The notes below the pieces were generated by a model. The model saw only the letters and a program-made list of their open reading frames with translations, made no database searches and was not told the origin of the DNA. 16,933 nucleotides of DNA from Nitrospiraceae bacterium. GTDB lineage: Bacteria > Nitrospirota > UBA9217. This document shows positions 7,850 through 14,930 of this stretch, in pieces (position 1 is the first letter of the stretch; each line of letters opens with the position of its first letter). The position numbers and the translations under genes were made by a program. The DNA lies in contig DMKB01000115.1 of NCBI GenBank assembly GCA_003454665.1, positions 1-16,933 on the forward strand, given 5' to 3'.

Positions 7850-8731
7850 TTACGCGGCCCGCGGCAGTGCGGCCTTCCACTCCGGGATGATCTCCTTGAC
7901 GAAATCGTCGAAGGACCGGGGTGCGCGCCCGAGGATCTCCTGCTGGCTCTCCAGGTCTTCCTCGGTGGCTGCCATGCCGTGCTCCTGGTAGAAGTTGTAC
8001 ATGATCCGCATCTCCGGGACCATGAACTCCGGCATCATGTTCTTTACCAGCCCTGCCCAGGCATCGAGGTCGTCGCCGGCATACCGGACCTTGCGGCCCA
8101 GGTGCGTGCTGTAGATCCTGGCCGTGTCCTCGCCCGTCAGGGTGTCGGGACCGTGGATCGAATAGACTTTGCCCTCATGGCCGGTCTTCATGAGCGCCTT
8201 GACGGCGCTCTCGGCGATATCGCGCACGTCCACGCGGTTCAGCCCGACCCCACCAATGGGCTGGGGATAGATGCCGTGCATCATGATGGCGTCCCTCATC
8301 CCCAGGTCGTTCTGGAAGAAGTTGTTCGGCCGCAGGATCGTGTAGGTGATCCCGGAATCCTTCACGGCATTCTCCACCGGGATCTTGGTCCGGAAGTGCG
8401 GGATACTGGCGGACCCGGCAGGCATGCAGACCGACAGATAGACAAGCTTCCTGATCTTTGCCGCCTTTGCGGCCGATACGGCGGCGAGCCCCTCGTCGGT
8501 CTCGCCCAGGCACACGGCATTCAGCAGGAATACGCCGTCCATCCCGTCGAATGCCTCGGGAAGCGTATCAGGGTCATCCAGGTCGGCCTTGATCCCTTCC
8601 ACGCCTGTTGGCAGGGCTTTCAGCTTATCCGCCGAATGGGACATGACCCGTACCGTTGCTTTCCGGTCCAGCAGTTCAGACACGACCGTTCTGCCGACCA
8701 TGCCTGTTCCGCCTATGACAAGTATCTTCAT
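7850..8731 (-). CDS. NmrA-like / atypical SDR NAD(P)-binding protein
   Basis: A 293-residue protein starting MKILVIGGTGMVG, whose GGTGMVG (7-13) is the NAD(P)-binding loop of atypical short-chain dehydrogenases. The following pattern (ADLDDPDTL at about 49-57, VFLLNAV, KLVYLSV, then PVENAVKDSGITYTILRPNNFFQN) is typical of NmrA-like and YtfG/QorB-type proteins, which serve as NAD(P)H-dependent quinone or dye reductases or as redox sensors. The SDR catalytic Tyr-x3-Lys is not evident. ATG 8731 is preceded by AAAGGAGG at good spacing. It is cytoplasmic and appears to be a single-gene unit. The exact substrate cannot be told from sequence. Confidence 0.9.
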   Translation of the reverse strand: MKILVIGGTGMVGRTVVSELLDRKATVRVMSHSADKLKALPTGVEGIKADLDDPDTLPEAFDGMDGVFLLNAVCLGETDEGLAAVSAAKAAKIRKLVYLSVCMPAGSASIPHFRTKIPVENAVKDSGITYTILRPNNFFQNDLGMRDAIMMHGIYPQPIGGVGLNRVDVRDIAESAVKALMKTGHEGKVYSIHGPDTLTGEDTARIYSTHLGRKVRYAGDDLDAWAGLVKNMMPEFMVPEMRIMYNFYQEHGMAATEEDLESQQEILGRAPRSFDDFVKEIIPEWKAALPRAA

Positions 8732-9152
8732 GAACTGCCTCCTTTCCGCAACGCTCCGTGAATCCTCTGAAGTAAGTTAAGGAGGGTTACTGCGTTGCCT
8801 TTGAAGATGCTCCAACCTTTGTATAAAGAAATTCTGGCACCGAATGGCTGGCTTGTCAAGGAAGAGGCAAAATTGGCTTCCTTCTTTTGTACTACACTTA
8901 AACGGTAATGGGGTAGGCGGTGATTTTGCAGAAGTAGGAGAAAGGTATCAAGGCAAGTTTTCAAGGGGAAACGCTAATGACCACCAATGATAAACGTTGC
9001 AAAATTTCACCTAACAATTATGGCAAGTAAATTACCGAAACTGAAAAAGCATCAGACAGGACCATTCGGACCAAGAAGATGTCAGAATATTCTTTATCCG
9101 GTTTTATCCTGCCTGTGGCCTTTAGGCTATAAATCCTGTCAAAAAAAGTTGA
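8732..9152. other. 421-bp gap without a supported gene
   Basis: The right end (9100-9148) is a dispersed repeat copy abutting the GTPase stop codon. The rest holds only short frames without ribosome sites or recognisable protein features (for example 8728-8964 minus and 8987-9217 plus). I see no tRNA, terminator or structured RNA that I can defend. Confidence 0.5.
9100..9148 (-). repeat. Dispersed GACAGGATT...CAGGATAAAA repeat copy
   Basis: On the minus strand this reads a T-run, then GACAGGATTTATAG, a short middle, then CAGGCAGGATAAAACC. It is the same family as the copies at 9907-9933, 9948-9966, 10027-10055 and 10081-10103. It begins 4 bases after the GTPase stop. Confidence 0.6.
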
Positions 9153-9881
9153 TTAGCGTACTTTTTCGATTATCGCGAGAAGACTGTCGATCCCCTTCCC
9201 CTCTGACGCCGCGGTAACCAGAACGGAAGGCTTCTTCCTGCCCGACGGCAGCAAAAGCAGCATCTGCTCCAATTCACGGGCCGTGCCGGCGGCATTCTTC
9301 AGATCGCCCTTGTTGATCACAAACACATCGCCGATCTCCATGATCCCGGCCTTCATCATCTGTACGTCATCGCCGAGATTCGGCGTCAACACCACGACAA
9401 CGGTATGGACGGGGCCCTTCACTGCCGTCTCGCTCTGGCCCACGCCTGCGGTCTCGATGAAGATAACATCCGTCCCGAAGGCGTCCAGAACGGCTGCGGC
9501 AGGCAATGCTGTTTTCGAGAGACCACCCGCGCCTTCCCGAACCGCCATGCTCCGGATGAAGACACCCGTGTCCAGAAAATGATCGAGCATCCTGATCCGG
9601 TCGCCGAGAAGCGCGCCTCCCGTCACCGGACTGGTCGGGTCGACTGCTATGACGCCGACCTTCTTTTTCTTTGCTCTCAGCAATCCAGTCAGACCGCTGA
9701 TCAGCGTACTCTTGCCGCTCCCCGGTGCGCCGGTGATACCGACGATATGCGCCCTGCCGGTATGGGGCTTCAGGGCCTTGACAATACCCGCTCGCTTGTC
9801 GTTTTCATTTTCGACGATTGAGATGAGCCTTGCCGCGGCGTTTTTACTTCCCTTCAGGAGTTCTTGGATGAGTTTTTGCAT
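9153..9881 (-). CDS. meaB: MeaB/ArgK-family GTPase for the acyl-CoA mutase, short C-terminus
   Basis: The protein is a 242-residue G3E-type GTPase with a complete nucleotide-binding set: P-loop GAPGSGKS (51-58), DPTSP (81-85), GDRIRM (93-98), ETAGVGQSE (143-151) and the base-recognition NKGD (190-193). MeaB proteins are chaperones that gate adenosylcobalamin loading and protect adenosylcobalamin-dependent mutases. Here the gene follows both mutase subunits, which fixes the role well. Family members usually exceed 300 residues and continue past the GTPase core into a helical dimerisation arm; this one ends at GIDSLLAIIEKVR, just where that arm should start, and a dispersed repeat follows the TAA. 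It may be naturally short or truncated. The ribosome site before ATG 9881 is weak. Confidence 0.92.
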   Translation of the reverse strand: MQKLIQELLKGSKNAAARLISIVENENDKRAGIVKALKPHTGRAHIVGITGAPGSGKSTLISGLTGLLRAKKKKVGVIAVDPTSPVTGGALLGDRIRMLDHFLDTGVFIRSMAVREGAGGLSKTALPAAAVLDAFGTDVIFIETAGVGQSETAVKGPVHTVVVVLTPNLGDDVQMMKAGIMEIGDVFVINKGDLKNAAGTARELEQMLLLLPSGRKKPSVLVTAASEGKGIDSLLAIIEKVR

Positions 9882-9906
9882 TCCAATACCGGACCGGAAC
9901 CAAGGA

Positions 9907-10103
9907 TTTTTTGACAGGATGAACAGGATAAAATCAAAAATAATATTCTGTTAATCTTGTCAATCCCTTCTACGATAAGATTTTTTCCCGAACCGTAGTT
10001 TTTTAGACTATTTTTAGCGATTTCTCCATCCTGTTCATCCTGTCTAAATAGTTTTTAAAACTGTCATTGCCGATTCTCACATCCTGTTAATCCTGTCTAA
10101 AAT
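9907..10103. repeat. Cluster of dispersed GACAGGATGAACAGGAT-type repeats, partly inverted
   Basis: Four copies fill the gap between the GTPase and the B12-binding subunit: 9907-9933 (plus orientation), 9948-9966, 10027-10055 and 10081-10103 (opposite orientation). GACAGGATGAACAGGAT in the first and its exact complement at 10028-10044 form a 17-bp inverted repeat about 100 bases apart, so the transcript between the two genes could fold into a long hairpin. Confidence 0.7.
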
Positions 10104-10540
10104 GGCCTTTCCCGGGTTGATCGCCTTTTAGCGATCGCTCCTTCTATGAACCGCACGATGGCCTCGGTCTCCGCGCCCGGCGTAAAGATCTCGGCGACGC
10201 CCTTTTTCTTGAGCCGGACAATGTCATCCTCCGGGATGATCCCGCCGCCGAACAAAAAGGTATTGGTGAGTCCTTTCTTTTTCATCAACGACGCGATCTT
10301 TGAAAAAAGCACGTTATGCGCGCCGGAGAGCAGGCTTACGCCGATGCAATCCACGTCCTCGTCGAGGGCGGCGTTCACGATCTCTTCGGGCGTCCGCCGC
10401 AGTCCGAGATAGATCACCTCCATGCCGGCATCGCGAAGCGCCATGGCGATGATCTTGATCCCCCGGTCATGGCCGTCGAGACCGGCCTTGGCAAGGAGAA
10501 CGCGGATTTTTCTTTTTTCCAGCTTAGGCATGAAATGCAC
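10097..10540 (-). CDS. Cobalamin-binding small subunit of acyl-CoA mutase (IcmB-like)
   Basis: A 147-residue stand-alone B12-binding domain. It holds the lower-ligand signature DGHDRG (22-27, His24 being the expected cobalt ligand), the S-x-L motif in GVSLLSGAH (67-75) and the FGGGIIPE turn (97-104), then FTPGAETEAIV. The pattern closely follows small subunits of isobutyryl-CoA mutase and of two-subunit methylmalonyl-CoA mutases. It should pair with the 558-residue catalytic subunit encoded 156 bp upstream. The start is uncertain: ATG 10540 gives MHFMPKLEKR, while ATG 10531 gives the more usual MPKLEKRKIRVLLAK; neither has a strong ribosome site. Cytoplasmic. Confidence 0.93.
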   Translation of the reverse strand: MHFMPKLEKRKIRVLLAKAGLDGHDRGIKIIAMALRDAGMEVIYLGLRRTPEEIVNAALDEDVDCIGVSLLSGAHNVLFSKIASLMKKKGLTNTFLFGGGIIPEDDIVRLKKKGVAEIFTPGAETEAIVRFIEGAIAKRRSTRERPF

Positions 10541-10561
10541 ACCAGGATAAACAGAAAATGG

Positions 10562-10651
10562 TCAAATCACAAATAACAAATTCCAGGCTGCTCATTTGTT
10601 CATTGAACCTTTGGGATTTATTTGAGATTTGTGATTTGCTATTTGGAATTT
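10562..10651. repeat. Inverted pair of AAATCACAAAT/AATTCC-type words between the mutase subunit genes
   Basis: CAAATCACAAATAACAAATT (10563 on) is echoed as the complement in GATTTGTGATTTGCTATTTG (10626 on). The two imperfect arms lie within 90 bp. It is a dispersed intergenic word repeat of the same character as the others in this window and could fold in the mutase transcript. Confidence 0.5.
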
Positions 10652-10696
10652 ATACTCCTTCTCATCTCTTTGTAACAAATCGGTTTCTTATCCGAC

Positions 10697-12373
10697 TCAG
10701 AACAACGCCGGTTCCTTGTATTCACCGAAGACCTCTTTCAGCACGCCGCAGATTTCGCCCACCGTGGCGTACGCCGTTACCGCTTCTATGAGAAAAGGCA
10801 TCAGGTTTTCATCGCTTGCCGCCGCCTGCTTCAGCTTGTTCAGGGACGCTTCCCATCGTTTTCTGTTCCTCGTTTTTTTCCTCTCCCTGAGGGCCCTGAC
10901 CTGCTGCTTTTCAACCTCCGGTCCGATCTTCAGTACCTCGATCGGCTCTTCTGTTTCCGTGAATTCATTCATGCCGACGACGATCTTTTCCTTGTTCTCC
11001 ACGGCCTGCTGATACCATCGCGCGCTCTGGGCGATCTCCCGCTGCGGATACCCCTGCCCGATCGCCTCGACCATCCCGCCGAGGTCGTCGATCTTTTTGA
11101 AATACGCATACACCTCGTTCTCTATCCTGTTCGTCAGCGCCTCGACGAAATAGGAGCCGCCCAGAGGGTCGATGCTGTTCGCTACGCCGCTTTCATGGGC
11201 GATGATCTGCTGCGTCCTGAGCGCAATGGTCACAGCCCGCTCCGTGGGAAGGGAAAGCGTTTCGTCCATGGAATTGGTGTGCAGGGACTGCGTCCCGCCG
11301 AGGACCGCGGCAAGGGCCTGGATAGTCGTCCGCACGATATTGCTATGGGGCTGCTGCGCCGTGAGGGAACAACCCGCAGTCTGCGTGTGAAACCGCATCT
11401 GGACCGACTGAGCATCCTTCGGCCGGTATCGCTTCCGGATCTCCCGCGCCCAGATCCGCCGCGCCGCCCGGAACTTCGCTATCTCTTCGAAGAAATCATT
11501 ATGGGAATTGAAAAAGAAGGAAAGCCTTCCGGCGAATTCGTCTATCTTCATACCCGCCCTGATGCAGGCATCCACGTACGTCAGGCCGTCCACAAGCGTG
11601 AAAGCGAGCTCCTGCACGGCGCTCGAACCAGCCTCCCGGATGTGATAGCCGCTGATGCTGATGGGGTGCCATTTCGGCAGGTGCGTGACACAATAGGCAA
11701 TCGTGTCCGTGATAAGCCGCAGGGACGGTTTCGGTGGATAGATCCATTCCTTCTGGGCAATGTATTCTTTCAGGATATCGTTCTGGATCGTGCCGCCGAG
11801 TTGGGACAGCGGTATCTTCCTCTTGCGCGCCAGGGCAATATACATGGCAAAGAGCACGGCTGCCGGCGCGTTGATGGTCATGGAGGTTGTGATCCGGTCG
11901 AGGGGGATGCCCTTGAACAGGGATTCCATGTCCCACAGTGAATCAACGGCAACACCGCACCTGCCAACCTCTCCCTCGGCAAGGGGATGGTCAGAGTCAT
12001 AGCCCATGAGGGTCGGCAGATCAAAGGCAACGCTCAGGCCGGTAGTCCCCTTTTTGAGCAAATAGGTAAACCGCCGGTTCGTCTGTTCCGCTGTGCCGTA
12101 TCCGGCGAACTCGCGGATCGTCCAAAGACGGCTCCGGTACATTGTCGGGTAGATGCCCCGGGTATAGGGATACTCGCCGGGGAAGCCGAGGTCCTTTCCG
12201 TACTCCAGATCAACGACGTCAGCCGGCGTGGAAAGCGGATCATCGATCGCCAGGTTGGATACGGTGGTGAAGGCAGGAAGCCGCTCAGGCAGCTCGTTCA
12301 GGCCCGGCCTGACGGTCTTCTGCAGCCATCGATTTTTTTCAGTCGCGATTTTTTCCTCGTTTTTTCTCGGCAT
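10697..12373 (-). CDS. Acyl-CoA mutase large subunit, isobutyryl-CoA mutase type (IcmA-like)
   Basis: This 558-residue protein is the catalytic TIM-barrel subunit of an adenosylcobalamin-dependent acyl-CoA mutase, ending at FGEYKEPALF without a fused B12 domain. Family landmarks include YPTMYRSRLWTIR (75-87), GLSVAFDLPTLMGYDSDHP (112-130), GTIQNDILKEY (194-204), SGYHIREAGSS (241-251), QTAGCSLT (331-338), GGTQSLHTNSMDE (359-371) and SIDPLGGSYFVE (400-411). At the two substrate-choosing positions it has Phe89 (in REFAGYG) and Gln207 (in IAQKEW). Methylmalonyl-CoA mutase has Tyr and Arg there; isobutyryl-CoA mutase has Phe and Gln. It therefore probably interconverts isobutyryl- and n-butyryl-CoA or a related acyl pair. 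The start ATG 12373 follows AGGGTGA. It heads the set with the B12 subunit and GTPase. Confidence 0.93.
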   Translation of the reverse strand: MPRKNEEKIATEKNRWLQKTVRPGLNELPERLPAFTTVSNLAIDDPLSTPADVVDLEYGKDLGFPGEYPYTRGIYPTMYRSRLWTIREFAGYGTAEQTNRRFTYLLKKGTTGLSVAFDLPTLMGYDSDHPLAEGEVGRCGVAVDSLWDMESLFKGIPLDRITTSMTINAPAAVLFAMYIALARKRKIPLSQLGGTIQNDILKEYIAQKEWIYPPKPSLRLITDTIAYCVTHLPKWHPISISGYHIREAGSSAVQELAFTLVDGLTYVDACIRAGMKIDEFAGRLSFFFNSHNDFFEEIAKFRAARRIWAREIRKRYRPKDAQSVQMRFHTQTAGCSLTAQQPHSNIVRTTIQALAAVLGGTQSLHTNSMDETLSLPTERAVTIALRTQQIIAHESGVANSIDPLGGSYFVEALTNRIENEVYAYFKKIDDLGGMVEAIGQGYPQREIAQSARWYQQAVENKEKIVVGMNEFTETEEPIEVLKIGPEVEKQQVRALRERKKTRNRKRWEASLNKLKQAAASDENLMPFLIEAVTAYATVGEICGVLKEVFGEYKEPALF

Positions 12374-12823
12374 ATGCTGTTCACCCTATCGGCGTCGTAA
12401 AACCCGGCACTGCAACAACTGGTTTATCCACGAAGAATATAACTCGTCAGGGGGTTACGGGCACGAGGCCCGTTTCGTCTGGTGGTCACGTCAGTCGTGA
12501 TTCTTTGTTACCGTAACCGAATCACGATACGGGCTTCGTTACCGTTACCTTTTCTTTACGGTCTTTGCGCCTTTGCAATTTGCCCTTTTTATTTCCCGCC
12601 TCCAACACAACGGGCGACCATAAGGCCGCCCGGAGAGTTACCGTTCCGTATGATCGAATCTGTACGAGATAGTGCGCTTCAGCATAGTATCAGTATAATA
12701 AATCCTGAGGGATCGTGCAATGGGAATTGAAGAAAAAAGACGACTCAGACGTAGAGACAACAGTCGACCGATTACACACTCGGGAAACCGTGAGGCGTAA
12801 GTTCATCAGAGGGTGAACATCGT
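12374..12823. other. 450-bp gap upstream of the mutase genes, with structured segment
   Basis: The part nearest the mutase (12457-12527) is rich in inverted repeats. A further hairpin, CGGGCG/CGCCCG with inner CC/GG pairs, lies at 12611-12632. I looked for a cobalamin riboswitch and saw no B12 box. The rest (12640-12823) shows no gene, tRNA or clear terminator for either neighbour. Confidence 0.5.
12457..12527 (-). promoter_or_regulatory. Paired hairpins in the mutase upstream region
   Basis: A 9-bp perfect inverted repeat, TCGTGATTC/GAATCACGA (12495-12503 and 12519-12527), encloses a second one, GTTAC-C-GTAAC (12507-12517). Nearby ACGGGC-N5-GCCCGT (12457-12473) makes another hairpin. They lie 85-155 bp before the mutase ATG and may be in its leader or be operator sites. 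Confidence 0.35.
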
Positions 12824-13396
12824 TTATTTCAAGCGCGCGACTTCACGATAACGGAAGCAGTCGACAATATGGTCGTTGACCATGCCGACGGCCTGCATGA
12901 AGGCGTAGCAGATGGTGGAGCCGACAAAAGAGAACCCTTTTTGCTTCAGGTCTTTGCTCAGGGCGTCGGACCGGGTTGTTGTGGGAGGTATCTGTTTGAG
13001 CGATTTCCAGGCGTTCTGTATGGGCCTGTTGTCGACGAATTGCCAGAGATAGTCATTGAAGGTGCCGAGTTCCTTCTGTACGCGAAGAAAGGCTTGGGCG
13101 TTCTTGACCGTCGATTCGATCTTCAGTCTGTTGCGAATGATGCCTTTGTCCCCAAGCAGCTCTTGGATCTTTCCTGCGCCATAGAGCGCGATCTTTGTCG
13201 CGTCGAAGTCGTCAAAGGCCTTTCTGAAATTTTCCCGTTTCTTCAGGATCGTGAGCCAGCTCAGGCCAGCCTGCATACCTTCCAGGATGAGAAATTCGAA
13301 CAAAGCCCGGTCATCGTGTATCGGCACGCCCCATTCCGTATCGTGATAGGCATGATACAGGGGATCGGCGCCTGCCCATTCGCAGCGTGTCGTCAT
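12824..13396 (-). CDS. tag: DNA-3-methyladenine glycosylase I
   Basis: The 190-residue protein removes 3-methyladenine from alkylated DNA in base excision repair. The whole length matches Tag: MTTRCEWAG, YHDTEWGVPIHDD (17-29), FEFLILEGMQAGLSW (33-47, with Glu39 as the likely catalytic acid), and NDHIVDCFRY near the end. The zinc-binding set typical of Tag is complete: Cys5, His18, His176 and Cys180. I chose ATG 13396, not the upstream ATG 13426, because GGGAGAA lies at ideal spacing before it and the protein then starts like known Tag proteins (MxRCxW). It is a single gene with no apparent tie to its neighbours. Confidence 0.96.
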   Translation of the reverse strand: MTTRCEWAGADPLYHAYHDTEWGVPIHDDRALFEFLILEGMQAGLSWLTILKKRENFRKAFDDFDATKIALYGAGKIQELLGDKGIIRNRLKIESTVKNAQAFLRVQKELGTFNDYLWQFVDNRPIQNAWKSLKQIPPTTTRSDALSKDLKQKGFSFVGSTICYAFMQAVGMVNDHIVDCFRYREVARLK

Positions 13397-13495
13397 GACT
13401 TCTCCCAGCGCAGCCTGTTGTAGCATACCATGAGTATAGGGATATGGAGAAACCCTGTCAACGTCATTTTCGGAATACGTATCGGTAATGATGCG

Positions 13496-13514
13496 AGGAT
13501 ACAGAGGACAGAGG
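13496..13514. repeat. Short ACAG-word repeat remnant
   Basis: GAGGATACAGAGGACAGAGG is another small piece of the ACAG-word family, lying between the tag gene and the peroxidase terminator. Confidence 0.35.
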
Positions 13515-13561
13515 GATGAGGCACGGATTATACTGAACCTCAGGCGGGACTCGCATGACGA

Positions 13562-13606
13562 TAAAAAAAGCGGAATGCGTGCCTCATCAGTGCGCGCATT
13601 CCGCTC
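13562..13606 (-). terminator. Intrinsic terminator of the dihaem peroxidase gene
   Basis: On the minus strand, an 11-bp perfect stem AGCGGAATGCG/CGCATTCCGCT (13605-13595 and 13579-13569) with a 15-base loop is followed directly by seven U residues. It starts about 20 bp after the stop codon at 13626. Confidence 0.9.
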
Positions 13607-13625
13607 TCATGAATAATGAGGCTGC

Positions 13626-14756
13626 CTACGGAGTGAAGAACCCGTCGCTAAACGTCAGCATGTACGCCACAATGGCATCTTCCTCTGCATCCGTGAGTCC
13701 CAGGTTGCCGACGAAGTTGCTGTCCATGTTCTCCGGCACCTCCGGCGGAGGCCAGCAGGTGGTCCCGAAGTTCGGGTCTTCACTGCCCAGGTCGGGATTG
13801 CACAGCGGCAGGACGTCTCTGGTGTTATAGAAGTGCACGACCTCCTTCAGGGTCTTGATCACGCCGTTGTGCATGAAGGGCGGCGTGAGATCGATGTTGC
13901 GGAGATGCGTGGTCTTGAACCTGCCGTACTCACCCGGATCGTTGATGTCCGTGCGGCCGCCGAGGCCCAGGTCGACGAAGGCCGGATCAAAGGGAAACTC
14001 GGAATTCTTCGGAACGCCGATGTTGTGGAACTTGAAGTCCGTGAACACCACCGGCTGATTGCCGCCGGCCTTGGCCGGATGGCAGTGGCCGCACTTGCCC
14101 CTGCCGCTGAACAGGGCCCGGCCCTGATCCTCCAGAGCCGTAAAGGTCGCCAGACCTGCCTCGACTGCGTCGAACTTCGAGCTGAACTGGTTCAGCTCGC
14201 TCGTGCCCTCGAAGGCAGCGATCGAAGCAGCCATGCAGTGGTAAGACGTTTCAGTATTTGCAGGATCACAGGCATTCGGTCCGCATACCTGTTTGAACAG
14301 ATCCGCATAGGGACCGGCGCAGATCTTTTCAATTACCTGCGCCTCCGATGTATTGGCCATCTCCACGGGATTGAGGAACGGCCCCTTGGCCTGCTCCGTG
14401 AGGTTCAGTGCCCGTCCATCCCAGAACTGGCCGCCCTGGATGCCGCCCTTCAGGGTAAACTCGGGAAAGAACACGGCATAGGCCGCGCTCGGCGAATTCC
14501 GCGTGCCGAACAGGCCGGTGACCACGCCTTCCGAAACGGGAAGGTTGTCGTCCGGATCGGCAAATCCGAAGTTCGGGTCGTGACAGCTTACGCATCCCTG
14601 TCCTGCAGGCTCCGACAGATTCAGGTCAAAGTACAAATTTCTTCCCAACTGCTCCTGCGGCGTAATCTGCTGGGCAGACGCCGGTTGTGCAACCAGACCC
14701 ACTACGAGTACTGCAGCAGAAAGCAATGCGAGCGTGAACAATTTCCTGGTGTTCAT
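13626..14756 (-). CDS. Dihaem cytochrome c peroxidase / MauG family protein
   Basis: This 376-residue periplasmic protein has a clear signal peptide (cut after PASA, residue 28) and two c-type haem sites, CVSCH (55-59) and CGHCH (222-226), as in bacterial dihaem peroxidases and MauG. Other family marks are LGRNLYFDLNLS (37-48), GTRNSPSAAYA (84-94), GGQFWDGRA (108-116), KTTHLRNIDLTPPFMHNG (281-298) and the final LTDAEEDAIVAYMLTF. Canonical members reduce hydrogen peroxide with electrons from small cytochromes. There are six extra cysteines outside the haem motifs (146, 158, 163, 174, 319, 334), probably in disulfides. ATG 14756 has an excellent AAAGGAGAA ribosome site. It forms its own unit, with promoter at 14902-14930 and a terminator at 13562-13606. 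Peroxidase versus MauG-like oxidase cannot be settled from sequence alone. Confidence 0.93.
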   Translation of the reverse strand: MNTRKLFTLALLSAAVLVVGLVAQPASAQQITPQEQLGRNLYFDLNLSEPAGQGCVSCHDPNFGFADPDDNLPVSEGVVTGLFGTRNSPSAAYAVFFPEFTLKGGIQGGQFWDGRALNLTEQAKGPFLNPVEMANTSEAQVIEKICAGPYADLFKQVCGPNACDPANTETSYHCMAASIAAFEGTSELNQFSSKFDAVEAGLATFTALEDQGRALFSGRGKCGHCHPAKAGGNQPVVFTDFKFHNIGVPKNSEFPFDPAFVDLGLGGRTDINDPGEYGRFKTTHLRNIDLTPPFMHNGVIKTLKEVVHFYNTRDVLPLCNPDLGSEDPNFGTTCWPPPEVPENMDSNFVGNLGLTDAEEDAIVAYMLTFSDGFFTP

Positions 14757-14838
14757 TGGTGTTCTCCTTTCCTGTTTGAGGTTGTGATGTACTGCTTGCG
14801 GTCACGATATTGCTTAGACGGGTGAAACGAAAAAATGG

Positions 14839-14871
14839 TTACTGCACATGCTGCATCTTTCTGTCCGGCAT
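14839..14871 (-). other. Possible 10-codon leader ORF in the peroxidase mRNA
   Basis: The predicted 5' leader carries AGGAGGTGAT (14879-14870), a full match to the anti-Shine-Dalgarno sequence, overlapping the frame ATG...TAA that reads MPDRKMQHVQ. Spacing is poor for the first ATG (2 bases) and long for the internal ATG (17 bases), so translation is uncertain. Confidence 0.25.
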
Positions 14872-14878
14872 CACCTCC

Positions 14879-14930
14879 TATTAATTTAGAATGGTTTTAA
14901 ATTAATAGCAGAGGGCGGACCGCTTGTCAA
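14879..14930 (-). promoter_or_regulatory. Promoter with operator-like palindrome for the dihaem peroxidase
   Basis: TTGACA (14930-14925), an exact 17-base spacer and TATTAA (14907-14902) form the promoter. The -10 lies inside a perfect 10-bp inverted repeat, TATTAATTTA-N9-TAAATTAATA (14879-14907), which would cover -10 and the start site. This suggests a dimeric repressor, perhaps sensing iron, redox state or peroxide, but the regulator is not identifiable here. Confidence 0.6.

Noticed and set aside
7844..8761. 305-codon open frame on the plus strand
   Set aside because: It mirrors the NmrA-like gene in a GC-rich region, has no recognisable protein features and no ribosome site.
8728..8964. 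78-codon minus-strand frame in the gap before the NmrA-like gene
   Set aside because: No ribosome site, no recognisable domain, and it overlaps the ribosome site and start of the next gene.
11195..11941. 248-codon open frame on the plus strand
   Set aside because: It is antisense to the mutase large subunit, which is conserved along its length.
12374..12660. Cobalamin riboswitch upstream of the mutase
   Set aside because: No B12-box sequence or typical core was seen by eye on the minus strand; only simple hairpins.
12685..12702. TATAAT-like promoter on the plus strand
   Set aside because: No matching -35 of quality and no plus-strand gene downstream.
13397..13426. Longer start for the glycosylase gene at ATG 13426
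   Set aside because: ATG 13396 has a strong ribosome site and gives the family's usual N-terminus with the zinc-binding Cys5.
13833..14825. 330-codon open frame on the plus strand
   Set aside because: It is antisense to the dihaem peroxidase, whose haem motifs, signal peptide, ribosome site and terminator prove the minus strand.
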